A stretch of DNA of 23,379 bases from Rhodospirillaceae bacterium (GCA_016794075.1 JAEUKU010000339.1:1-23379), one strand, 5' to 3'. Counted from the first letter of the stretch, positions 6,320 through 13,287 are shown. Translations and numbers: made by a program. The notes: a model not told the origin generated them from the sequence alone.

Positions 6320-8002
6320 CTAAGCCGCGCGCACTTCGCGCAGGAAGTTCTCCACTTCCTGCTTCAGGCGGTCGCCGTTCCGGGCCAGCTCGCTGGCCGA
6401 GCTCAGCACCTGGGTCGAGCCGGCGCTGGTCTGCTGCGAGGCTTGCGTGACGCCGGTGATGTTGTTGGTCACCTCCGCCGTGCCGGTCGAGGCTTCCTGG
6501 ACGTTGCGGGCGATCTCCTGCGTCGCAGCGCCCTGTTCCTCCACCGCCGAGGCGATGGCGGTCGAGATCTCGTTCACCCGGTTGATGGTCTGGGCGATGC
6601 TTTCGATCGCCTGGGCCGAGGTCTCGGTCGCCTCCTGGATCGACCGCACCTGGCTGGCGATCTCGTCGGTCGCCTTGGCGGTCTGGGTGGCGAGGTTCTT
6701 CACCTCGCTCGCCACCACCGCGAAGCCCTTGCCGGCTTCGCCGGCGCGCGCTGCTTCGATGGTGGCGTTGAGCGCCAGCAGGTTGGTCTGCGCGGCGATC
6801 TCGTTGATCAAGGTCACCACGTCGCCGATCTTCTGCGCCGCGTCGGCCAGGGTCTTGACCTTGGCGGTGGTGTCGTCCGCCTGGGTCACCGCGTTGCCGA
6901 CGATGCGGGTCGATTCGGTCACCTGGTTGCCGATCTCGCGGATCGAGGAGGTGAGTTCCTCGGTCGCCGAGGCCACCGTCTGCACGTTCTGCGTCATCTG
7001 CTCGGACGCAGCCGCCACGGCGTTCGATTGCTGCGACGTCTCCTCGGCGGTGGCCGAGAGCGACTGCGCCGTCGCCTGCAGCTCGGTCGCCGCCGAACTC
7101 ACCGAGCCGACGACTTCGGTGATCATCTGGTCGAAGGCGGTGACCGCCGCCTCCATGCGCTTGCCGCGCTCGATCTGGCGTTCCTGCTCGGCCTGCTGCT
7201 GCCGGCGCAGCCGCTCGGCCTCGACCAGGCCGTCCTTGAACACGCCGACCGACTTGGCCACGCTGCCGACTTCGTCGCGGCGATCCTGGCCGCCGACCTC
7301 GACCTCGAGATTGCCCTTGGTCAGCTCGCCCATCACACCGATGATGCCATTGAGCGGCAGGGTGATCGAGCGCGCGACCACCATCGCCAGGGTCGCACCG
7401 ATGGCGACGGCGCCGATGAGGATGGCGATCAGCAGGTAGAGGTTGTTGTTGAAGGTGTTGGTCGCCTTCGCATATTCCTCGCCGGCGATCTTCTTCTGCA
7501 ACTCGGCGAGCGCGTCGAAGGATTCGGCCACGGCGGCAAAAGCGGGACCGCCCTTGCTCGCCGCCAGCGCCTTCGCGCCGGCCTGGTCGCCGCGGACCAG
7601 ATTGGCGAACACTTCCGGCCAGACGGCGTCATAGGCCGCCATGTTCGCTGCCGTGGTCTTCGCCACCTCGACCTCTTCCGGCGGCATGTAGGTGGACATA
7701 TAGGCCTTCCACTCAGTGTCGATGTGGGCCTTGCGCTCCTCGGCTTCCGCCTTCTTCTGCGTGACCACGGCCGGATCGGTGGCGCCCAGGCCAGCCAGAA
7801 CGGCCAGGCGGATCTCGTAGTATTCCTCCATGGTGGTGAGGATCTGGCCCATGGGCACGGTCCGGTCCTCGTACACCGTCCGCAGCCCCTCGCGGATCGA
7901 GGACATGCCGAAGAAGCCGAGCGCGCCGAGCGCGCCCATGAGGACGATGTTGATGAGCAATAGCGCGGCCAAGCGCTGGATGATCTTGCTGTGCTTGAGC
8001 AT
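6320..8002 (-). CDS. methyl-accepting chemotaxis protein with four-helix-bundle sensor, MCP2
   Basis: Chemoreceptor of 560 residues. The first membrane segment (about 7-32) contains LAALLLINIVLMGALGALGF. It is followed by a helical periplasmic region of about 155 residues of the 4HB_MCP (Tar-like) type, with the characteristic segment around EDRTVPMGQILTTMEEYYEI. The second membrane segment spans 188-210, followed by HAMP and the signalling domain with tip EIAAQTNLLALNATIEAARA. The end is FLREVRAA. I chose the ATG at 8000-8002 because AGGAAA lies 5 nt upstream; an upstream in-frame ATG (8080) would add 26 residues unlike a receptor N-terminus. The HAMP-to-signalling linker EQERQIERGKRMEAAVT is the same as in MCP1. 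Two FNR/FixK-like boxes lie about 87-120 nt upstream. The ligand is unknown. Confidence 0.93.
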   Translation of the reverse strand: MLKHSKIIQRLAALLLINIVLMGALGALGFFGMSSIREGLRTVYEDRTVPMGQILTTMEEYYEIRLAVLAGLGATDPAVVTQKKAEAEERKAHIDTEWKAYMSTYMPPEEVEVAKTTAANMAAYDAVWPEVFANLVRGDQAGAKALAASKGGPAFAAVAESFDALAELQKKIAGEEYAKATNTFNNNLYLLIAILIGAVAIGATLAMVVARSITLPLNGIIGVMGELTKGNLEVEVGGQDRRDEVGSVAKSVGVFKDGLVEAERLRRQQQAEQERQIERGKRMEAAVTAFDQMITEVVGSVSSAATELQATAQSLSATAEETSQQSNAVAAASEQMTQNVQTVASATEELTSSIREIGNQVTESTRIVGNAVTQADDTTAKVKTLADAAQKIGDVVTLINEIAAQTNLLALNATIEAARAGEAGKGFAVVASEVKNLATQTAKATDEIASQVRSIQEATETSAQAIESIAQTINRVNEISTAIASAVEEQGAATQEIARNVQEASTGTAEVTNNITGVTQASQQTSAGSTQVLSSASELARNGDRLKQEVENFLREVRAA

Positions 8003-8346
8003 GAACGTTTCCTGATCCGATGGTTGTGGGCCTGAGGACAAGGCAACCGCCCCGCCCCAGCCCCCCGGCGCGACCCCCACGCCATGGTTTGACCCGGGTC
8101 AACTCGACTTGATCTGGATCAAATGTAGGTGCGGTCCGTAAATAATCCCTTTCTCTTGGCCAATGACCTTTTGTATAGGCGAAGGTATTTCGCCCGCTGC
8201 TCAAGCATAAATTGCTAAGAAAAAATACTGGCCTAGGCATATTCTCGTAATCGAAAGATTACACTGGAGCATCCTTTGGGTAGCAGCTGTTGCACTTGGC
8301 CCGGCGCCCCAGCGGCAGCGTGGGCGCGGAGCCGCAAGCCGAGAAC
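8003..8346. other. MCP2 upstream region, no gene recognised
   Basis: Holds the paired FNR/FixK-like boxes (8089-8122). Two further inverted repeats are visible: GGCGAA-N5-TTCGCC (8178-8194) and GTAATC-GAAA-GATTAC (8247-8262). The stretch 8123-8275 is relatively AT-rich. No open frame there has recognisable protein features, and no TTAA-N7-TTAA box was seen. Confidence 0.6.
8089..8122 (-). promoter_or_regulatory. tandem FNR/FixK-like boxes upstream of MCP2
   Basis: Two palindromes fit TTGA-N6-TCAA: TTGACCCGGGTCAA (8089-8102, perfectly symmetrical) and TTGATCTGGATCAA (8109-8122). Their centres are exactly 20 bp apart, about two helical turns, so both would lie on the same DNA face. They are centred about 93 and 113 nt before the MCP2 start codon. 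The match to the FNR half-site TTGAT is exact in the second box. Confidence 0.6.
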
Positions 8347-8347
8347 G

Positions 8348-8376
8348 AAAAACCCCGCGCCATCGCTGGCGCGGGG
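8348..8376 (-). terminator. terminator of MCP3
   Basis: A 9-bp perfect stem, CCCCGCGCC (8353-8361) with GGCGCGGGG (8368-8376), and a 6-nt loop are followed on the minus strand by TTTTT (8348-8352). It lies 24 nt after the MCP3 stop codon. Confidence 0.88.
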
Positions 8377-8400
8377 CTGTGCGATGCGGGAGGCCCGAAC

Positions 8401-10074
8401 TCAGGCGGCGCGGACGGTGGCGAGGAATGCCTCGACCTCCTGCCGCAGCTTCTCGCCATTCCTGGCCAGCTCGCTGGCGGCGGAGAGCACCTGGGTCGAG
8501 CCGGCACTGGTCTGGGCCGAGGCCTGGGTCACGCCGGTGATGTTGGTCGACACCTCCGCCGTGCCGGTCGAGGCCTCCTGCACGTTGCGGGAGATCTCCT
8601 GGGTCGCCGCGCCCTGCTCCTCGACCGCGCTGGCGATGGCGGTCGAGATCTCGTTCACCCGGCCGATGGTCTGGGTGATGTCCTCGATCGCCTGGGCCGA
8701 GCGCGCCGTCGCGTCCTGAATGGCGCGGATCTGGCCGGAGATCTCGTCGGTCGCCTTGGCGGTCTGGGTCGCGAGGTTCTTCACCTCCGAGGCCACAACG
8801 GCGAAGCCCTTGCCGGCCTCGCCGGCGCGCGCCGCCTCGATCGTCGCGTTCAAGGCCAGCAGGTTGGTCTGGCCGGCGATCTCGTTGATCAGCGTCACCA
8901 CGTCACCGATCTTCTGCGCCGCCTCGGCCAGGGTCTTCACCTTGACGTTGGTGTCCTCCGCCTGGCTGACGGCGCCGCCGACGATGCGGCTGGACTCGCT
9001 CACCTGGTTGCCGATCTCGCGGATCGAGGAGGAGAGCTCCTCGGTCGCCGAGGCGACCGTCTGCACGTTCTGCGTCATCTGCTCCGAGGCGGCGGCGACG
9101 GCGTTCGATTGCTGCGCCGTTTCCTCGGCCGTCGAGGACAGCGACTGCGCCGTCGCCTGCAATTCGGCCGCCGCCGAATTGACCGCGCCGACCACGCCGC
9201 CGACCGAGGCCTCGAACTTGGCGGCCAGATCGAGCATGGCCTGGCGGCGCTCCGCCTCGGCCCGCTGCTTGGCCTCCTCCTGTTCGCCGCGCAGGCGCTC
9301 GGTCTCGATCATGTTGTCCTTGAACACCTGCACCGCCTTGGCCATGGCGCCGATCTCGTCGGCGCGCGCCAGGCCGGGGATCGCCACCGACTTGTCGCCG
9401 CCGGCCAGGCTCGACATCGCCGCCGTCATGCCGCGCACCGGCGTGGCGATGGCGCGCGACATGGCGAAGGCGACGCCGAGCGCCGCCAGGGCCGCCACGG
9501 CCGCGATCACGCCGTTGATGAGCGCGCTGAAGGCGCCGATGTCGTCGAACGCGGTATCGGCGGCCTCGGCGTCGAGCAGCATGTCGCCGCGCAATTCGAT
9601 CAGCAGTTCGGAGAAGCCGGCCACCGCCTGGTCGATCTTGTCGTCCAGCGCCTGGATCTCCGGACCGACCGGCGTGCCGGACTCCAGCAACGGCAGCATC
9701 TCGCCCTCGAAGGCCTGGGTCAGGATCTCGAACTGGGCGCGCGCCTGGGCGACGTCGTCGCGCTGCTCGTCGTTGTGCGCGCTCGTCGCCAGCTTGGCGA
9801 GCGCGGCATGCGTTTCTTCGACCTTCGCCGTCCAATCCTGGCGCGTCGCCGCCAGGTCGCGGTTGATCACGCCGTCGGCGACGATCTGGTAGAGCTCGGC
9901 GCCGAGCCCCGCCGCCTCGGCCGTCTCCACCGCCTGCAGCGCGGCGACCGCGCCGCTGTCCTGCAGGCCGCGCAGCCGCTCGATGGTCCAGAAGGCCATG
10001 CCGGCCAAGGCGACGATCAAGACGACGTTGAGGACGGAGCCAGCGACGAGCTTGGCTGAGATGGTGAGCTTCAT
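8401..10074 (-). CDS. methyl-accepting chemotaxis protein with helical periplasmic sensor, MCP3
   Basis: Chemoreceptor of 557 residues. The first membrane segment is at about 10-31, followed by a periplasmic region of about 150 residues that is mostly predicted helical and has no Cache signature. It contains a QDSGAVAALQAVETAEAAGLGAEL segment and a later acidic helix. The second membrane segment is at 184-207, then HAMP, an EQEEAKQRAEAERR coiled coil and the signalling domain with tip EIAGQTNLLALNATIEAARA. It ends in FLATVRAA. The ATG at 10072-10074 is preceded by AGGGGA. The pre-signalling sequence AKFEASVGGVVGAV closely matches MCP4 rather than MCP1 or MCP2. The upstream region has both a CtrA-like and an FNR/FixK-like box. 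The ligand is unknown, and the sensor family is less certain than for the other three. Confidence 0.92.
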   Translation of the reverse strand: MKLTISAKLVAGSVLNVVLIVALAGMAFWTIERLRGLQDSGAVAALQAVETAEAAGLGAELYQIVADGVINRDLAATRQDWTAKVEETHAALAKLATSAHNDEQRDDVAQARAQFEILTQAFEGEMLPLLESGTPVGPEIQALDDKIDQAVAGFSELLIELRGDMLLDAEAADTAFDDIGAFSALINGVIAAVAALAALGVAFAMSRAIATPVRGMTAAMSSLAGGDKSVAIPGLARADEIGAMAKAVQVFKDNMIETERLRGEQEEAKQRAEAERRQAMLDLAAKFEASVGGVVGAVNSAAAELQATAQSLSSTAEETAQQSNAVAAASEQMTQNVQTVASATEELSSSIREIGNQVSESSRIVGGAVSQAEDTNVKVKTLAEAAQKIGDVVTLINEIAGQTNLLALNATIEAARAGEAGKGFAVVASEVKNLATQTAKATDEISGQIRAIQDATARSAQAIEDITQTIGRVNEISTAIASAVEEQGAATQEISRNVQEASTGTAEVSTNITGVTQASAQTSAGSTQVLSAASELARNGEKLRQEVEAFLATVRAA

Positions 10075-10247
10075 GGCAAGTGATCCCCTGACAATCCCGA
10101 ATTCCCCGAGCGAGCACGCGACCGGTCGGCACTGCGCCGGAACGGCGCGGCCGATCGGCAGTCATGCGGAACGGAAGCGAGCCGCTCCCGCCAGCGACGC
10201 GTCGGCTGATCGCGCGCCGTCGACCGCCTATTGATTGCTTGTGGAAG

Positions 10248-10262
10248 TTAATGCGCACTTAA
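10248..10262 (-). promoter_or_regulatory. CtrA-like box upstream of MCP3
   Basis: TTAA-N7-TTAA, read on the minus (gene) strand as TTAAGTGCGCATTAAC, includes the trailing C of the full CtrA consensus. It lies within a perfect inverted repeat, AATGCGC-N6-GCGCATT (10250-10269). It is about 180 nt before the MCP3 start codon. Confidence 0.55.
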
Positions 10263-10281
10263 GCGCATTCTGTCCTGTCGG

Positions 10282-10301
10282 CGCTTGATCCAGATCAAGC
10301 G
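10282..10301 (-). promoter_or_regulatory. FNR/FixK-like box upstream of MCP3
   Basis: TTGATCCAGATCAA (10285-10298) fits TTGAT-N4-ATCAA exactly and is part of a larger palindrome with 9-bp perfect arms (10282-10290 and 10293-10301). Centre 10291.5. A TTAAGT -10-like element at 10257-10262 would place the box near -41.5; alternatively it lies near -70 of a start further downstream. Confidence 0.55.
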
Positions 10302-10389
10302 GTGTTGGCGAGACGCCCTCACGCTAATGCATTAGATACTTATATAATGGAGCCGGGGGCGCCAGCGTGGACTTCCCCCGAAAAGCGAA

Positions 10390-10417
10390 GCCCCGCGGCG
10401 AGAGCGTGCCGCGGGGC
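10390..10417 (-). terminator. terminator of MCP4
   Basis: A 10-bp perfect stem, GCCCCGCGGC (10390-10399) with GCCGCGGGGC (10408-10417), has an 8-nt loop. On the minus strand it is followed by an interrupted T tract (TTCGCTTTT). It lies 25 nt after the MCP4 stop codon. Confidence 0.8.
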
Positions 10418-10442
10418 CTTGGGAGTCGCGATGTGCGTGATA

Positions 10443-12131
10443 TCAGGCGGCGCGTACCGTCCGCAGGAAGGCGTCGACCTCCTGCCGCAGCTTTTCGCCG
10501 TTGCGGGCCAGTTCCGACGCGGCGCTCAGCACCTCGCTCGACCCGGCGCTGGTCTGCTGCGAGGCCTGGGTCACGCCGGTGATGTTGGTCGACACCTCGG
10601 CGCTGCCGGCGGAGGCTTCCTGCACGTTGCGCGAGATCTCCTGTGTGGCGGCGCCCTGCTCCTCGACCGCGCTGGCAATGGCGGTGGAGATCTCGCTCAC
10701 CCGGCCGATGGTCTGGGTGATGCCGTTGATCGCCTCCGCGGAACTTGCCGTCGCGTCCTGGATGGCGCGGATCTGGCCGGAGATCTCGTCGGTCGCCCGC
10801 GCGGTCTGCGTCGCCAGGTTCTTCACCTCGGAGGCGACGACCGCGAAGCCCTTGCCGGCCTCGCCGGCGCGCGCCGCCTCGATCGTCGCGTTCAAGGCCA
10901 GCAGGTTGGTCTGACCGGCGATCTCGTTGATCAGCGTCACCACGTCGCCGATCTTCTGCGCCGCCTCGGCCAGCATCTTCACCTTGGCGTTGGTGTCGTC
11001 CGCCTGGTTCACGGCGCTGCCGACGATGCGGGTCGATTCGGTCACCTGGTTGCCGATCTCGCGGATCGAGGCGGAGAGCTCCTCGGTCGCCGCGGCGACG
11101 GTCTGCACGTTCTGCGTCATCTCCTCCGCCGCTGCGGCCACGGCGTTCGACTGATGCGAGGCGGATTCGGCGGTGGTGGAGAGCGACTGCGCCGTCGCCT
11201 GCAGCTCGGTCGCCGCCGAGGTCACCGCGTTCACCACGCCGCTGACCGAGGCCTCGAACTTGTCGGCCATCTCCAGCATGCCGCGGCGACGCTCCGCCTC
11301 GGCCTGCTTCTTCAGCTCCTCCTGCTCGGCGGCCAGGCGCTCCATCTCGATGGCGTTGCGCTTGAACACCTCCAGGGCGCGGGCAAGCTCGCCGATCTCG
11401 CTCTTCAGCTCGGTGTTGCGCACCTCGATCGACTTGTCGCCCTCAGCCAGGCGGTTCATGTTGGCGGTGGCGGCGACCAGGGGCCGCGCGATGCTGTTGG
11501 CGATCAGCACGGACACCGGGATGACGATTGCGAGGATGCCGAGCAGGATGCCGCCCTGCACCAGCACGATGTCCCAGAACATCGCGTTCACGTCGTCGAT
11601 GTAGATGCCGGAGCCGACGATCCAGCCCCAGTCCTTGAAGCCCTTCACATAGGAGATCTTCGGCACCGCGGTCTCGCTGCCGGGCTTGGCCCAGTCGTAC
11701 TGGACGAAGCCGGCGCCGTCGCGATTCACCACGTCGACCATTTCCTGGAAGAAGAGCTTGCCGCTCTTGTCCTGCATGCCGCCGATGTTCTGGCCGATGA
11801 GCTTCTTGGAGAAGGGATGCATCAGCATGACCGGGGTCATGTCGTTGACCCAGAAATAGTCGTCGGCGCCGTAGCGCAGCGTCTCGAGCTCGGCCATGGC
11901 CGCCTGCTTCGCGGCCTCTTCGGTGAGGGTGCCGGCCTGGGCCTGCGCATGATAAGAGGCGATGACGCTGTAGGCGACCTCGACCACGTGCTGGGTCTTG
12001 ATGTAGCGGTCGTCCATCAGCACGCCGCGGGTGCGCCACGCATCCACGGCGCTGACGGCGATCAAGCCGATCACGGAGAGCATGACCAGCAAGGACATGC
12101 GGCGACTGATCTTGAGATTCCCGAGACGCAT
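10443..12131 (-). CDS. methyl-accepting chemotaxis protein with single-Cache sensor, MCP4
   Basis: Chemoreceptor of 562 residues. The first membrane segment (about 12-30) is followed by a single Cache (sCache_2-type) periplasmic domain (about 35-185). This is recognised from DDYFWVNDMTPVMLMHPFSKKLIG, from GKLFFQEMVDVVNRDGAGFVQYDWAKP and from WGWIVGSGIYIDDV. The second membrane segment is at 188-211, then HAMP and the signalling domain with the conserved tip; the protein ends in FLRTVRAA. I chose the ATG at 12129-12131 because AGAGGA lies just upstream; an in-frame ATG 42 nt upstream has no good ribosome site. sCache_2 receptors often sense small organic acids, but the ligand here is unknown. 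The coiled-coil entry ADKFEASVSGVVNAV pairs it with MCP3. A CtrA-like box lies about 96 nt upstream. Confidence 0.93.
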   Translation of the reverse strand: MRLGNLKISRRMSLLVMLSVIGLIAVSAVDAWRTRGVLMDDRYIKTQHVVEVAYSVIASYHAQAQAGTLTEEAAKQAAMAELETLRYGADDYFWVNDMTPVMLMHPFSKKLIGQNIGGMQDKSGKLFFQEMVDVVNRDGAGFVQYDWAKPGSETAVPKISYVKGFKDWGWIVGSGIYIDDVNAMFWDIVLVQGGILLGILAIVIPVSVLIANSIARPLVAATANMNRLAEGDKSIEVRNTELKSEIGELARALEVFKRNAIEMERLAAEQEELKKQAEAERRRGMLEMADKFEASVSGVVNAVTSAATELQATAQSLSTTAESASHQSNAVAAAAEEMTQNVQTVAAATEELSASIREIGNQVTESTRIVGSAVNQADDTNAKVKMLAEAAQKIGDVVTLINEIAGQTNLLALNATIEAARAGEAGKGFAVVASEVKNLATQTARATDEISGQIRAIQDATASSAEAINGITQTIGRVSEISTAIASAVEEQGAATQEISRNVQEASAGSAEVSTNITGVTQASQQTSAGSSEVLSAASELARNGEKLRQEVDAFLRTVRAA

Positions 12132-12219
12132 CTGCTTCCTCTTTTTGCCGGCGGCGGCCGATCGCCGCGGCACCGACTGACTGGTGTGTAAGGATTTGCG
12201 ACATTCAGCACTGCTGGAG

Positions 12220-12234
12220 TTAAGGTCGCCTTAA
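12220..12234 (-). promoter_or_regulatory. CtrA-like box upstream of MCP4
   Basis: The minus strand reads TTAAGGCGACCTTAAC, an exact TTAA-N7-TTAAC match. The core is also a palindrome, TTAAGG-N3-CCTTAA. It is centred about 96 nt before the MCP4 ATG. No TTGA-N6-TCAA box was seen in this upstream region. Confidence 0.55.
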
Positions 12235-12589
12235 TTCGGGCCGCGCGAGGCGCCATGGCGGTGCCGTGCCATCGGGGGCGGCGCCACGACGCGCGTATCC
12301 TGTCCTAGGCGGGCCGCCACCGGCGCCGGCTGCAGCTGCCTCGCGACCGTCGCGGAGGGGCCGCCAGTCCGTGCCACCCGATGAGCAAGACGGCGGATGC
12401 GCCGGCATGGCCATCCGGCAAGTTTCCTAGGGCGATGGCAGCGCGCGCCCCGCGCGGGCGCTGGCTGCGACAAGTTGACCGGCTCGCGAAAACGGTCCAA
12501 GACCGGCCGCCGGGCCGATGGCAGGCCGGCGCGAATCGGGGGCAAGCTTGGCGGGAAGCTGCGACACGGCGCGGAGCGTGGAATCCTGG
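12235..12589. other. intergenic region between the divergent MCP4 and acetyltransferase genes
   Basis: 355 bp of GC-rich sequence. Long open frames cross it on both strands but carry only arginine/proline/alanine-rich sequence without motifs. TTGACC at 12475-12480 could be a -35 for the acetyltransferase gene, but no good -10 follows. Nothing else can be supported. Confidence 0.5.
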
Positions 12590-13147
12590 ATGCGGATCGG
12601 GACCGGGCGGCTGGCGCTGATCGCCTTGCCGGCGGAGGCGCTCGGCGCCATTGCCGAAGGGCGGATGGACCTGGCGGGCGCGCGCGCCGGCTGCGATTTG
12701 TCCGGCTTCCCGGCCGAGGAGCGCGAGATCGCGCGCATCCGGCTGGCCGACCTGGCGCTGGACCCGGAATACCTGCCCTGGTCGCTGCGGGCGATCTGCC
12801 TGAAGCCGGAGCTGCGCTGCGTCGGCCACTTCAATTTCCACAGCCGGCCGGATCCCGCCTATCTCCGCGACCTTGCTCCGGGCGCGGTGGAACTTGGCTA
12901 CTACATCCTGCCCGAATTCCGCCGCCGCGGACTGGCCGAGGAAGCGGCGCGGGCGATGATGGACTGGGCGGCGGACAGCCATGGCGTCCGGCGCTTCGTG
13001 GTCTCCATCAGCCCCGCCAACGCCGCCTCGGTGGCCATGGCGCGCAAGCTGGGCTTCGCCCGGATCGGCGGCCATCTGGACGAGGTCGACGGCTATGAGG
13101 ATATCCTTGCCAAGGACTATGATCCTGGTCACCAGCCCAAGCCTTGA
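12590..13147 (+). CDS. GNAT family N-acetyltransferase (RimJ/RimL-like)
   Basis: Predicted acetyl-CoA-dependent N-acetyltransferase of 185 residues. The C-terminal half shows the GNAT core: VELGYYILPEFRRRGLAEEA, with the RRRGLA acetyl-CoA pyrophosphate-binding loop, and then SISPANAASVAMARKLGFARIG, the usual fourth motif. The N-terminal half (GTGRLALIALPAEAL...) matches the start of RimJ/RimL-type proteins that modify other proteins or small amines. The substrate cannot be deduced. The start is uncertain: the ATG at 12590 gives the usual N-terminus but its GGAG (12572-12575) is 14 nt away, while a GTG four codons upstream (12578) has GGAG only about 2 nt before it. The stop codon overlaps the -35 of the heat-shock promoter of the next gene, so the two genes are probably separate units. 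Confidence 0.85.
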   Translation: MRIGTGRLALIALPAEALGAIAEGRMDLAGARAGCDLSGFPAEEREIARIRLADLALDPEYLPWSLRAICLKPELRCVGHFNFHSRPDPAYLRDLAPGAVELGYYILPEFRRRGLAEEAARAMMDWAADSHGVRRFVVSISPANAASVAMARKLGFARIGGHLDEVDGYEDILAKDYDPGHQPKP

Positions 13148-13170
13148 ATTCGTTAACCGGAGGCCTAGAT
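13143..13170 (+). promoter_or_regulatory. RpoH (sigma-32)-like heat-shock promoter of hsp20
   Basis: CTTGAA (13143-13148) is followed by CCTAGAT (13164-13170). Counted as CTTG-N17-CYTATNT, the alphaproteobacterial RpoH pattern, it matches with one mismatch in the -10. The -35 overlaps the stop codon of the acetyltransferase gene. The predicted start near 13177 falls right at the first hairpin of the hsp20 leader. Confidence 0.5.
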
Positions 13171-13177
13171 TCTGAAG

Positions 13178-13280
13178 CGTGGCCGCAAGGGCAGGAGGGT
13201 CCTGTCGGCTGGGCCACGGAGCGCCGCGCCGAAACCGGGCGGCCCGAAATTTGACGACGTGGCTCGCTCACAGGAGGAGC
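13178..13280 (+). promoter_or_regulatory. ROSE-like RNA thermometer in the hsp20 5' leader
   Basis: Three successive hairpins fill the leader. Hairpin 1: CGTGGCC (13178-13184) with GGCCACG (13212-13218), enclosing CAGGA-GGG-TCCTG (13192-13204). Hairpin 2: 13223-13230 with 13237-13243, 7 bp and one bulge. Hairpin 3: GCTCGCT (13262-13268) with AGGAGC (13275-13280), leaving G13266 bulged. In hairpin 3 UCGCU (13264-13268) faces AGGA (13275-13278) of the Shine-Dalgarno region, which is the UYGCU/AGGA pairing with bulged G that defines ROSE elements. This would hold translation low until heating melts it. Confidence 0.6.
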
Positions 13281-13287
13281 TTTGGCA

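Larger units (their letters stand above)
10075..10389. other. MCP3 upstream region, no gene recognised
   Basis: Holds the CtrA-like box (10248-10262), the FNR/FixK-like box (10285-10298) and an inverted repeat over the CtrA box. At 10322-10350 there is a short AT-rich patch with TATAAT (10343-10348) but no good -35. Nothing coding was recognised. Confidence 0.6.

Noticed and set aside
5945..6450. Short plus- and minus-strand frames between MCP1 and MCP2 as a degraded gene
   Set aside because: No recognisable family in any frame, no ribosome sites that stand out, and frames conflict with one another.
6296..7963. Long plus-strand frames antisense to the MCP genes, such as this 555-codon one
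   Set aside because: GC-rich antisense shadows: His/Arg/Leu/Gly-rich, no motifs, and the same pattern recurs opposite each MCP because the coding strands are alike.
10343..10348. TATAAT on the plus strand as a promoter
   Set aside because: No suitable -35 upstream and no plus-strand gene downstream; MCP4 and its terminator follow in the opposite direction.
12305..13132. 275-codon minus-strand frame opposite the acetyltransferase
   Set aside because: The plus strand carries clear GNAT motifs; the minus frame has none.
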